Shown: positions 44,894-53,445 of the stretch, in pieces
How positions within the stretch are numbered: the stretch's first letter is position 1
Layout of the letters: every line of letters begins with the position of its first letter
Origin: Geminicoccaceae bacterium
GTDB lineage: Bacteria; Pseudomonadota; Alphaproteobacteria; Geminicoccales; Geminicoccaceae
Direction: 5' to 3'
Length of the DNA stretch: 64,000 bases
NCBI GenBank assembly: GCA_020638465.1
Contig: JACKIM010000001.1
Span: 806,001 to 870,000, forward strand
The notes under the pieces: model-generated
What the model was told of the DNA's origin: nothing
Databases searched by the model: none
The model's input: the letters and a program-made list of their open reading frames with translations, nothing else
Position numbers and translations under genes: made by a program

Positions 44894-45999
44894 CCGACGT
44901 TGCCTTGCTCGTCCAGGTGCTGCGTGACCCGTCGACTGCCTGCGGCCTGGACGGAAAGGCATGGGACACGCTTCTGCGCCAGTCGCGCAGCGCCGGCGTA
45001 TCGGGCAAGCTCGGCCTGCTGCTGGAGGCGGCAATGCCGCGGGCGAACATCCCCGAGGCCGTCCGGCGCGCCACGGACAGCGCCCTTACCATCGCCGCCA
45101 AGATCGAGCGCGATGTGCGCCTCGAACTCTACGTTCTGGCCGAACTCTTCGCCGACATGCCGGAACCGGTCATCCTGCTCAAGGGCACGGCCTACGTCGC
45201 CGCCGGACTGGAGGCTGCACGCGGACGCGTGTTCGGCGACATCGACATCCTCGTCCCTCAGGCGTCACTGGCTCCGGCCGAGAGCAGACTCAAGCGGGCC
45301 GGCTGGTCGTTCGGGCCGATCGATGCCTATGACGAGCGCTACTACCGCTGCTGGACGCACGAGTTGCCGCCCATGGAGCATCAGCTTCGCGGCACGCTGA
45401 TCGACGTGCATCACGCGATCCTTCAGGAGCGGAGGGCAGCTCCCGACGCGCGGGTCAGGATGATCACCGATGCGCAGGCCCTGGACGACCGCTTCCGGGT
45501 CCTGCAACCGGTCGACATGGTCCTTCACGCCGCCGCCCACCTCTTCAGCGACGGCGAATTCGACAAGGGACTGCGCGACCTGCTCGACATTGTCTGGCTA
45601 ATCCGGGATTTTGCCGTCCGCGATACCGGCTTTTGGGATGCACTGCTGGAACGGGCGACTGTCATGCGGCTGCGCCGGCCCCTCTATCACGCCCTCGATC
45701 ACGCCTCGCGCCTGCTCGGGCTGGAGGTACCGGTCTCGGTATTTCGGGGGCTCGACGGCGAGAAGCGGTTCGACCCGATCATGCGGCCGGCTATGCATCG
45801 CGGACTGATGCCGCACCACCCCAGTGCCGCGGACGGCCTGACACAGCTGGCTCACCACTTCCTCTATCTTCGCGCCCACTACCTGCGCATGCCGCTTGCC
45901 AATCTGGCCCTACATCTCGCCCGCAAGGCGCTGCGGCGCGACCCCGTTCGCGAGAATCATCCCGCACCCGGTGCACCTCCGGCACCCCAGCGCGGCTGA
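44890..45999 (+). CDS. nucleotidyltransferase family protein of the HPr-rel-A operon
   Basis: A 369-residue protein of the uncharacterised nucleotidyltransferase_5 type. The metal motif GDIDILV is at about 116-122 after LLKGTAYVAAGL; a helical C-terminal half follows (VDMVLHAAAHLFSDGEFDKGLRDLLDI pattern). It overlaps the kinase gene by ATGA. Similar transferases occur with HprK-like kinases in peptide-modification clusters. Its substrate is unknown. Confidence 0.87.
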   Translation: MTDVALLVQVLRDPSTACGLDGKAWDTLLRQSRSAGVSGKLGLLLEAAMPRANIPEAVRRATDSALTIAAKIERDVRLELYVLAELFADMPEPVILLKGTAYVAAGLEAARGRVFGDIDILVPQASLAPAESRLKRAGWSFGPIDAYDERYYRCWTHELPPMEHQLRGTLIDVHHAILQERRAAPDARVRMITDAQALDDRFRVLQPVDMVLHAAAHLFSDGEFDKGLRDLLDIVWLIRDFAVRDTGFWDALLERATVMRLRRPLYHALDHASRLLGLEVPVSVFRGLDGEKRFDPIMRPAMHRGLMPHHPSAADGLTQLAHHFLYLRAHYLRMPLANLALHLARKALRRDPVRENHPAPGAPPAPQRG

Positions 46000-46043
46000 G
46001 CCTGCCCCAAACGGGACGAGGAGTTGCCTGGTGCCGGAACCGC

Positions 46044-46814
46044 TTACCTGGCAAGGACATCCAGCACCTGAGCATGCAGTTCGCGCGAGGCGGTGGCGAG
46101 CACGTCACCGCCCGATTCCAAAGTCAGCGGCTTGCCCGACCAGTCGGTGATGACTCCGCCGGCCTCCTCCACGACCGTCACAAGCGCCATGTAGTCATAG
46201 GGTTGCAGACCAGCCTCGATCATGATGTCGATATGCCCTGACGCGAGCTGCGCATAGGCGAAACCGTCATAGCCGTAGCGATGGAGACGGCCATGGCGGA
46301 AAAGCCGATGCATCCGCTCGCGCATGCGGTCGTCGTCAGGGTCGTGCCCAGCTATGTAGACGATGGCGTCATCAAGTTTTGCACAACCACTGGTGTGGAT
46401 CGGAGCGTCATTGAAGAAGACTCCACCACCGCGCACCGCATGATAGCGCTCGGCGAGTGCCGGCACGTCGATGATGCCGATGACCGGTTGCCGATCATCG
46501 AGCAGGGCGATAAGCGTCGTGAAGAGCGGCATGCCGGTGATGAACGATCGGGTGCCGTCGATTGGATCGATGACCCAGATGAAGCGGCGGTCGAGTCCCC
46601 GCTGGCCGTGCTCCTCGCCATAGATCCCGTGGTCCGCGCAACGGGCGTCGAGAACCGCTCGCATGGCCAGTTCGGTCTCGCGGTCGGCAACGGTGACCGG
46701 CGACAGGTCGCCCTTGGTATCGACAGCCAGCGGCTTGCGAAAATAGCGGAGCGGAACCGGTCGCGCCGCATCCGCCACCTCGATGGCGATGCTGGCAAGT
46801 TCATGAATGACCAC
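46044..46814 (-). CDS. hisN: histidinol-phosphatase (inositol monophosphatase superfamily)
   Basis: A 256-residue Mg2+-dependent phosphatase. Metal motif one DPIDGTRSF is at 83-91, with EEHG at 67-70; motif two reads QPYDYMALVTVVEEAGG, where many relatives have WD. The layout (KGDLSPVTVADRETE, GVFFNDAPI) matches HisN-type histidinol-phosphatases, but inositol or nucleotide substrates cannot be excluded. GTG start at 46814 follows GGAGGATGGG. Convergent with the nucleotidyltransferase gene and the last backbone gene before the mobile DNA. Confidence 0.84.
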   Translation of the reverse strand: MVIHELASIAIEVADAARPVPLRYFRKPLAVDTKGDLSPVTVADRETELAMRAVLDARCADHGIYGEEHGQRGLDRRFIWVIDPIDGTRSFITGMPLFTTLIALLDDRQPVIGIIDVPALAERYHAVRGGGVFFNDAPIHTSGCAKLDDAIVYIAGHDPDDDRMRERMHRLFRHGRLHRYGYDGFAYAQLASGHIDIMIEAGLQPYDYMALVTVVEEAGGVITDWSGKPLTLESGGDVLATASRELHAQVLDVLAR

Positions 46815-47246
46815 ACCCCATCCTCCCGCAATTCGGCCTCAAGCCCATAATGCAAAATCCCTGCAATGACCAGAGGACCTACCGTAATCCTCCAGTGAGA
46901 CTTTCAGTTACCCACAAGTGAAGGTTTTGATTCATTCGCGGCTATGACGACCACCGGATCAATGTAACTGCTTCTGTGGTTGCCGCCCGTGATGCAAGAA
47001 GATTTCGAACCGATTGGTCGTGTGATCGAATGCGGTCTTCTGTCAGGCCTTTGATGGCGGCGCTTTCAGAAGCCGCTGGCCGGTATGGTGATCTGCGGAT
47101 CGGGTCCAACTCTCACCGGAGGACTTGCCGTCCTGAGCAGTTATCTGGTTTTCCCGATCCGGATCTGTTCGATCGTTGCGCCCATTCGAATCGTCGACTT
47201 CTCACTCCCCGTTGACCGATGCTAGCGTTGGCGGCTTGATCGTCGC
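46815..47246. other. non-coding stretch at the start of the mobile-DNA scar
   Basis: No gene is seen. One TTACCCACA 9-mer lies near 46910. The right part, next to the IS110 tail, may be the non-coding end of that element, but no inverted repeats were found. Confidence 0.35.
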
Positions 47247-47345
47247 TCAGGCCGCAGCCAGCTCCGGATCCCGATAATCCTCCTGTTTGGTCAGCATCGC
47301 CCAGATCGCCCGCGCCATTTTGTTCGCCAGTGCGATGGCGACCAG
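47247..47345 (-). pseudogene. 3' remnant of an IS110-type transposase
   Basis: About 30 codons on the minus strand read LVAIALANKMARAIWAMLTKQEDY, a pattern typical of the very end of IS110-family transposases. The rest of the transposase is absent; upstream the sequence switches to a recombinase at the ATGCTGG junction. Confidence 0.6.
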
Positions 47346-47900
47346 CATCCGTGCCGATGTCGACGCGCTCGACCAGCAGCGCCACGATGCGGGTCTGTTC
47401 GGCGGGGAACAGTTCGTCCCACAGCGGATCGAGCTGCTACAGGGCTGCTCGGGCGTCGGTTTCGGTGATGTTGGTGTCGGCGCGTGCTGCCTTCCACTTG
47501 CCCACGATAATCTCGGGCTCGCGGAAGACGGCACGCAGTTGGTCGATGACGGCGGCCTCGATCTCGCCCGCAGGCACGCGGCCCACGGGGCATGACCCGG
47601 CACCATGCTTCAGCACCGTCTGGCTGACGTAGTAGCCGTAGAGTTTTCCGCCTTTGCGGGTGTGTGTGTCGGCGAGAACGCGGCGCCATCGGGACTGAAA
47701 AGAAGCCCCTTCAGCAGCGCGGGTGTATCGACGCGGGTCCGAGTCGCCCGTTTGCGCGGACTCTCTTGCAGGATCAAATGTACCCGGTCCCATGTCTCAC
47801 CGTCGATGATCGCGTCGTGCTCGCCGGGGTAGCTGTCACCCTTGTGGACCGCCTCGCCGATATATGAACGTCCAACCGGCACATCTCGCCGGGTGCAGAT
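47345..47900 (-). pseudogene. 3' part of a large serine recombinase, frameshifted and interrupted
   Basis: Three minus-strand pieces form the C-terminal half of a serine site-specific recombinase: SYIGEAVHKGDSYPGEHDAI ... PALLKGLLFSPDGAAFSPTHT, then after a frameshift in a GTGTGTGTG run near 47660, KLYGYYVSQTVLKHGAGSCPVGRVP ... EIEAAVIDQLRAVF, then after an in-frame stop at 47437-47439, QLDPLWDELFPAEQTRIVALLVERVDIG. The catalytic N-terminal resolvase domain is missing, so it cannot recombine. Such recombinases often sit at element ends, so this may mark an old boundary. Confidence 0.78.
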
Positions 47901-48531
47901 TTGCGACATCAAATACAAACAACGACCGAAGGCAGTTGAACGCATCTTTTGGACGAGCGGCTTAGCCGATGCGCTTGATATTGACGGGGCCTATGTTGCT
48001 ACGACCGTGCGCAAAAATCTTCGGTCGGTGGCAGAGAAGCTCGACCTACAACTGATCGATAGCACGGACATCCAGCGCATTCAGAATAACCAAACCATTC
48101 TCTACCCGGAGAGAATGGGCGATGAACAATTGATTGCTGAGTTGCAGGCAGTAGATAAGAGCTTCCGAAACAAGAACCTACAGGACGCACGAATTGACAT
48201 TTTGTCGGCCCTTTCCGAGGGATTTGGCGCTCCATCTGCGGTCAGAGCGCTGGAGGGGTTTTCACGCTTGGCCACCGCAGCCGCTACATATCATCCAGAC
48301 TCGCAAGCGGCTCGTTCGGCAGGTCGTCTGATATACCTTGCTGGAGCCATTGCCTGCCAAAGCCTCGATTATGTGAGCGTGGGTGCAGCCTTTCGGACAA
48401 TGGATGAGAGGCGTGATCTCATCCTGCGGGCCGTGCGACTTGGAGCGTTGGGTGACGAAGATGGTCAGCGAACCCTTCGCATGGCGATGGCGCTGGTCGA
48501 GAAATACGCGCCCGGTGGCAGAGGAACGTAA
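47842..48531 (+). pseudogene. 5'-truncated protein, possibly restriction-endonuclease-like
   Basis: The frame is open from 47842, but its first ~25 codons overlap recombinase DNA on the other strand, so the real N-terminus seems to have been replaced. From about 47910 the product reads DIKYKQRPKAVERIFWTSGLADALDIDGAYVATT, then a helical C-terminal part. The DIKYKQ segment resembles the E-x-K strand of PD-(D/E)XK nucleases, as in type IV or Mrr-like enzymes, but that is a weak resemblance. Start and function are uncertain. Confidence 0.45.
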
Positions 48532-48572
48532 GCGGCCGCCGGTTGACGCCTACTGGGTTTGGTGTCTGAAAT

Positions 48573-49310
48573 CTAGTGGAATGATTCCAACATTTGGAAC
48601 CCGCGATTTCGAGTAGCGATGATTTCGTTTGGGTCGGCGCGCCATGTGAATGGCTTTGCCTCGGTGTCGTTGTGCTCTGTTATGAAGCGCTGGATTGCGG
48701 CTTGCAGGTCGGCGACGGAACTGAAGGCCCCGTATTTCAGCCTGCGCTTTGTCAGCTTGGCGAAGAAGCCCTCGACGGCGTTCAACCATGACGCCGATGT
48801 TGGCGTGAAATGAAAGGTCCAGCGGGGGTGGCGTTCGAGCCAGCGCCTGACTTCTTGTGTCTTGTGCGACGAGACATTGTCGAGCACGACATGCACGGTC
48901 TTTCCGGTCGGGATTTCCTGTTCCAGCGTGTTCAGGAAGCGGAGGAACTCCTGGTGCCGGTGGCGCGCCATGTTCTGCCCGAACACCTCGCCGGTCAGCA
49001 CATTCAGTGCGGCAAAGAGCGTGGTCGTGCCGTTGCGCTTGTAGTCATGCGTCATGGTCTCGACGATCGGGCGAGACGTTCGATGACCAGGGCCGGAACA
49101 TTGCCGATGGAACCAGGGACAAGCTCTTGTGTCCGGATCGCATCGATAGGGCCTGTCCACGCCTTCGCTACGAAACCGCTCCTGCCAGCGCCAAACGCAT
49201 TTCTTCGACTTCCCCGTCGCGCGCGCAATCGCCATCGTGCCGAGACCATCACCGCTCAAAACAACGATCCGGCAGCGCCAAACATGCTTTTGCCGCGTCG
49301 ACGGATGCAA
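48573..49310 (-). pseudogene. IS630 family transposase with internal deletion
   Basis: The N-terminal helix-turn-helix (DGLGTMAIARATGKSKKCVWRWQERF) and the C-terminal DDE part (YKRNGTTTLFAALN, VHVVLDNVSSHKT, WTFHFTPTSASWLNAVEGFF) are clear. Between them some 90-110 residues normally present, including the first catalytic Asp region (SVDEKSQIQAL), are missing and replaced by unrelated sequence. The 245-residue frame is open, but the protein should be inactive. No terminal inverted repeats were identified. Confidence 0.8.
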
Positions 49311-49677
49311 TGCGATCCCCTCAAGCCGAGTGCGATCTTACAGCGATAATGTCAAACCCGTTCCTGTGCTCATCACTCAATCTCGCACAACCGGAACCAA
49401 TCGTCTCGATCAATCCACTAGTTCATGGGCCAGGAAAAGCAAAAACCTCCGCGGCGGGGCCTACGGAGGTTTCGCAATTATCGTTGGTTGCGGGGGCACG
49501 CAACTACCGATGCCGACACTCATTACAGGCGGCGATTTAGGCGGACCTCGCGCCGCCATTGAATCTACATCGGCGGCGACATAGCCGGAACACCGGAACA
49601 CCCTACCCCACGCTCCCACTTGCACCAAACCAGCATCTCCACTATCTTACCCTTGTCTTACTTCTGGATTCGAACCC
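49311..49677. other. hairpin-rich non-coding stretch before the toxin-antitoxin pair
   Basis: No recognisable protein is encoded. Three perfect hairpins lie at 49443-49472 (AAACCTCCG/CGGAGGTTT), 49487-49504 (GTTGCG/CGCAAC) and 49528-49557 (GGCGGCG/CGCCGCC). It could be a structured RNA, a terminator group or a recombination site. Confidence 0.45.
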
Positions 49678-49953
49678 ATGGCGCAACCTGACACGCTGAT
49701 CACGACTGTCTCGACCAAGGGCCAGGTCATCCTGCCCAAGGCGATCCGCACGCATCGGAAATGGGATGCCGGCACGCGGCTTGTGGTCGAAGAAACCCCG
49801 GATGGCGTCCTGTTGAAACGCGCGCCCGCCTTCGCGCCAACCCGGCCCGAGGATGTCTTCGGCATGCTGCCCTCCGCTGGCGCGCCGAAATCGCTTGAGG
49901 ACATGGAGGCCGGCGTGCTGGCCGAGGCCCGCCGACGCCATGATCGCAATTGA
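49678..49953 (+). CDS. AbrB/MazE/SpoVT family antitoxin
   Basis: A 91-residue swapped-hairpin DNA-binding protein: TLITTVSTKGQVILPKAIRTHRKWDAGTRLVV is the AbrB fold; the C-terminal tail (RPEDVFGML...LEDMEAGVLAEARRR) should bind the toxin. It overlaps the VapC toxin gene by 14 bases, the normal antitoxin-first order. It likely represses its own promoter. Confidence 0.9.
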   Translation: MAQPDTLITTVSTKGQVILPKAIRTHRKWDAGTRLVVEETPDGVLLKRAPAFAPTRPEDVFGMLPSAGAPKSLEDMEAGVLAEARRRHDRN

Positions 49954-50329
49954 TACGAACATCGTCGTCCGTTACCTGACCGGCGATCACCCCGAGCAAT
50001 CGAAGCGCGCCCGCGAGATCGTCGACGGCCAGCCCGTATTCGTGCCTCTGACGGTGGTTTTGGAGACCGAGTGGGTGCTACGCAGCGCCTATGGCTACAA
50101 GCCGGAGGCTGTCGCGCGGGCCATGCGCGCCTTCGGCGGCCTGCCGGGGGTGTCCATCGAGGACGCAGCCATCGTGGCCGCCGCGTTCGACCACGCCGAG
50201 CGGGGCATGGACTTCACGGATGCGCTGCACCTTGGCCTTTCCGAAACACATGGTGCGCTTCTGACTTTCGACCGGAAGTTCGTGAAAGCGGCGAAAGCGG
50301 TAGGGGTCGATTTCGTCCACGAGGCCTGA
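49940..50329 (+). CDS. PIN domain toxin, VapC type
   Basis: This 129-residue PIN ribonuclease has the conserved acidic residues visible in MIAIDTNIVVRYL (Asp4), LETEWVLRSAYGY and MDFTDALHLGLS, with a final TFDRKF. VapC toxins cut tRNA or rRNA. ATG at 49940 lies within the antitoxin gene. On an element arm such pairs act as addiction modules or in phage exclusion. Confidence 0.9.
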   Translation: MIAIDTNIVVRYLTGDHPEQSKRAREIVDGQPVFVPLTVVLETEWVLRSAYGYKPEAVARAMRAFGGLPGVSIEDAAIVAAAFDHAERGMDFTDALHLGLSETHGALLTFDRKFVKAAKAVGVDFVHEA

Positions 50330-50409
50330 CGGGCGTCCGAATCCAAGCAATGTCATGGCTTGCAGCGTTCCAGTATTCCTGATGCGTCTGGCGCCGATAC
50401 CAGCCATTT

Positions 50410-50631
50410 TCAAAGCATCGTCTTTCGCGCCTTGGCAAAACCTCGATCCGTCGCAATAAACCGCTCCAGCATGGGCACGATCAGCCTGATGGGATCGGCG
50501 ATGGTCTGGCCGGTTTCACGGGCCAGCACCTCGGCATAGGCGGTAAGGTCGCGGTGGAGCGACGCGGGCAGTTCCAGCGTCACCTTGACGGGCTTGTCGT
50601 CGGGCAGCGGGCCGAGTTTCAGTTTTGTCAT
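50410..50631 (-). CDS. DUF2274 domain-containing protein
   Basis: A 73-residue protein (KLGPLPDDKPVKVTLELPASLHRDLTAYAEVL) of the DUF2274 family, which regularly follows trbI in alphaproteobacterial conjugation modules. The start is three bases after the trbI stop. The ribbon-like N-terminus suggests a DNA-binding or regulatory role; function is not established. Confidence 0.85.
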   Translation of the reverse strand: MTKLKLGPLPDDKPVKVTLELPASLHRDLTAYAEVLARETGQTIADPIRLIVPMLERFIATDRGFAKARKTML

Positions 50632-50634
50632 GGG

Positions 50635-51765
50635 TCAGTCTCCGGTTGGCTCAAACACAAGATCGCGGGTGACGATAATCCTGACCGGGAAGCCGGGGCG
50701 GATGGTCAATGTCGGGGCGACCTGCAACTGGCGCTGGACGATCTGCTGTCCGGCCTGATTGATGGTGTCCTGCGCCCCGTCGCGGATGGCGCGGATCAGG
50801 CGGTCTTCGCTGTCGCTGGCGAGTTCCGTGCCGATGCCCAGCAGCGTGGAGAGACCAGCGGCCTTCATCACATCCCACCAGTGATGATCGACGCCATCCT
50901 CCAGCCCGGCATAGCCGCTGGCATCCGCGCCCGGCAGGCGTTCCAGCACGATGGAACGGCCGCCGGGCAGGATCAGGCGGTTCCAGACCAGCAGCACTCG
51001 GCGCTGCCCGAAGCCTACGTCATCATCATACTGGCCGATGATGCGCGTGCCCTGCGGGATCAGCAGAAGGCTGCCGGTCGGGCTGTCATAGACATTTTCC
51101 GTCACCTGCGCGGTGATCTGACCGGGCAGATCGGAGCGGATGCCGGTAATCAACGCGGCAGGAATGACGGCCCCGGCCTGCAGGATATAAGGCGAGGCCG
51201 GCGGAGATACCCGATCCGGCGCAACAGTCTGCCGGTCCACGGGGCCGTTGAGGAAGGCAGCATTGCGGTCCTGTGTTGCGGGCTGACTGCCGGACTCAAA
51301 GCCCGCCAGACTCGGCATGGCCGTGCTGGCTGGTGCCCCAGTGCGCGGGCCAGACTGGAAAAACACGCCGCTCATGCGTGCGGCTTCTTCCTCGGCGAGA
51401 CGGCGCTGTTCTTCTGGATCGACAGCGGGTGTTGCCGTGACGGGCGGCGCAACCGGCTGTCCTCTCTGCTGCGCATCAAGGATCGGCCCGCCCAGATCAC
51501 CGGGCAGTGCCGGTCCCAGAACCGGGCCGGTATAATCGCTTGGCAGGCCGTTCAGCCCGTCCGCCGTGTTGCGGTTCTCGGTGGAATAAAGTTCGCCGCC
51601 GCCCTGTCCGGCATCACGGGTCTGGAGCGCATAGATCAATGCGCCGCCAATGCCGAGAAGTGCAATAGCGCCAACGCCCGCCAAAACTTTCCGCGACAGA
51701 CGGGTGACACGGGGCGGCTCGGCCCGCAGGCGCATCGGGGCTGCGGTGTCGGTGTTATCGGTCAT
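50635..51765 (-). CDS. trbI: conjugal transfer protein TrbI (VirB10-like)
   Basis: A 376-residue inner membrane/periplasmic scaffold of the P-type secretion system. It has a short cytoplasmic part, one helix (VLAGVGAIALLGIGGALIYAL), a Pro-rich linker and the VirB10 C-terminal domain (AGAVIPAALITGIRSDLPGQITAQV, LLIPQGTRIIGQYD). ATG at 51765 overlaps the trbG end by 11 bases. Confidence 0.94.
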   Translation of the reverse strand: MTDNTDTAAPMRLRAEPPRVTRLSRKVLAGVGAIALLGIGGALIYALQTRDAGQGGGELYSTENRNTADGLNGLPSDYTGPVLGPALPGDLGGPILDAQQRGQPVAPPVTATPAVDPEEQRRLAEEEAARMSGVFFQSGPRTGAPASTAMPSLAGFESGSQPATQDRNAAFLNGPVDRQTVAPDRVSPPASPYILQAGAVIPAALITGIRSDLPGQITAQVTENVYDSPTGSLLLIPQGTRIIGQYDDDVGFGQRRVLLVWNRLILPGGRSIVLERLPGADASGYAGLEDGVDHHWWDVMKAAGLSTLLGIGTELASDSEDRLIRAIRDGAQDTINQAGQQIVQRQLQVAPTLTIRPGFPVRIIVTRDLVFEPTGD

Positions 51766-52759
51766 GGCGGGCCTCCGTGGTAGTGGTGGAATCGCTCGCC
51801 ACCTTTTGCTGCTGTTCAACGCGGACGATCCTGACCACCTGCTGGCGCTTGCCAGAGCCAAGGCGCAGTTCCGCCGCACCGAAGAGCCGGTCCACGATCA
51901 GGATATTCTGGTGGATGCGAGAATTGACGATCTGCGGCTCGCCATCTGCGCCAATGACAAAGAGCGGCGGCATCTCGCCCTGCACGATGCCGCGCGGGAA
52001 GACGACATAGACCCGGCGGCCATCGTCAAAGACAGAAACCGGTCGCCATGGCGGGCTGTCACCCTGAACCTGCAATCCGTAGCGATAGTTGCGGGAAGAT
52101 TGAGCGGGAATGACAGGCGCTGATGGCACACTCGGGCGACGGGTGGCGGGCGTTGCCGGATAAGCCCAGGCAACGGCAGGCATGTAGAGCGAGTCCCGTG
52201 CGTGCAGCTCGATCATGTAGCTGCGCCGGTCGGTGGTAACGACAAGGTTGGTGGAAATGTCCGGCCGCGTCGGCTTCACCAGAATCTGGACACGGGCATT
52301 TGCGCCAGAGCCGGATTCCGTGTCGCCGATGATCCAGCGAGCGGTATCACCGGCGGCAATCGGGCCTGCACCACTCAGGCGCTCGCCCGGCTCCAGCGCG
52401 ATGGTGGTGATCTGCCCGACAGCGGCATAGACCTGATAGAGTGCGCCTTCGCTCCAGGGGTAAATCTGGATGGCGTTGTAATAGCCCTCACGGCGCGGCT
52501 CGATCCGGGCGGCGGCATTGGCGTTCTGCACCCGGCCCGTGGGCGTGGCGGATGCAGGGCCGCCATGGGCGACGGTCCATGCGGGTGGTGTGTGCAGCGG
52601 CTTGGGCCTGTCATCGATTGCAGTGGTCTGCTGCACCCTGGGCAGCGGCGGCACGCTGGAATCATAGCTGAACTGCGGCTGTTTCGTTGCGCAACCGGCC
52701 AGCATGGTGGCGGACAGAAGGATGACAACGGCAGAATGCGTGCGGATCGTCATATTCAT
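51755..52759 (-). CDS. trbG: conjugal transfer protein TrbG (VirB9-like)
   Basis: A 334-residue VirB9 homologue of the outer membrane core complex. It has a lipoprotein-like signal (SATMLAGC) and the VirB9 C-terminal domain (YRYGLQVQG, RPVSVFDDGRRVYVVFP). ATG at 52759 overlaps the trbF stop in ATGA. Confidence 0.93.
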   Translation of the reverse strand: MNMTIRTHSAVVILLSATMLAGCATKQPQFSYDSSVPPLPRVQQTTAIDDRPKPLHTPPAWTVAHGGPASATPTGRVQNANAAARIEPRREGYYNAIQIYPWSEGALYQVYAAVGQITTIALEPGERLSGAGPIAAGDTARWIIGDTESGSGANARVQILVKPTRPDISTNLVVTTDRRSYMIELHARDSLYMPAVAWAYPATPATRRPSVPSAPVIPAQSSRNYRYGLQVQGDSPPWRPVSVFDDGRRVYVVFPRGIVQGEMPPLFVIGADGEPQIVNSRIHQNILIVDRLFGAAELRLGSGKRQQVVRIVRVEQQQKVASDSTTTTEARHDR

Positions 52760-53445
52760 TGCCCCATCTCCCGTGACCACGAGATTGCATTGACATAGAT
52801 GCCAAGCGGATTGGCGCGCAGCTTCTCGGCGCTGCGCGGCGGCTGGATGACGATGGTGAGAATGGCCGTCCAGCGTTCAGTGGTGGAAAGCTGGCCGTTC
52901 TCGTAATGGCGTTCGGTCCAGGCCACGCGAAAGCTGTCCGGCGACGCCCGGATGACGCTGGAAACCTCGACAGCGATCTGCTGCTGCCCGACCTTGGCGA
53001 ATGGGTCATTGGCGCGGGCATAGTCATTGAGCGCCGCCGCACCCCGGTCGGTGGTGAACTCATAGGCGCGCAGCCAGTTCTGGCGCACGATGATGGCGTC
53101 TGCGGGGATCGACCGCACCTCTTCGATGAAGCGGCCCAGATGAAAGGCGATCTGCGGGTCAGAGGGACGGTAATCGGCTGTGGCGGGCGCGACAGCTTGT
53201 GCTTGCCCGAGATTATCGACCTGCACCACCCAGGGCACGACGCTGCCGCGCGCCGATTGCCAGACCAGCGCCGTGGCGAATCCTGCCGACAGGATCAGGC
53301 AGCCAAAGGCCATGATGCGCCAGTTCTTCGCCTGCACGCGGGCGGAGCCGATGCGGTCATCCCAGACCTGCGCGGCCTTCTGGTAGGGTGTCTCGGGTTG
53401 CGGTGTCTTGCCGTAATGGGCGGCGGGTCGTTTGAAGAGGCTCAT
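52756..53445 (-). CDS. trbF: conjugal transfer protein TrbF (VirB8-like)
   Basis: A 229-residue bitopic VirB8 homologue: cytoplasmic start YQKAAQVWDDRIG, one helix near 45-65, then the periplasmic NTF2-like domain (FIEEVRSIPADAIIVRQNWLRAYEF). It is an assembly factor of the mating channel. Overlaps trbG and trbL by four bases each. Confidence 0.94.
   Translation of the reverse strand: MSLFKRPAAHYGKTPQPETPYQKAAQVWDDRIGSARVQAKNWRIMAFGCLILSAGFATALVWQSARGSVVPWVVQVDNLGQAQAVAPATADYRPSDPQIAFHLGRFIEEVRSIPADAIIVRQNWLRAYEFTTDRGAAALNDYARANDPFAKVGQQQIAVEVSSVIRASPDSFRVAWTERHYENGQLSTTERWTAILTIVIQPPRSAEKLRANPLGIYVNAISWSREMGQ

Noticed and set aside
46976..47215. A 79-codon plus-strand frame beside the IS110 tail
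   Set aside because: Arg/Ser-rich composition without a domain or ribosome site; it overlaps probable non-coding end sequence of the element.
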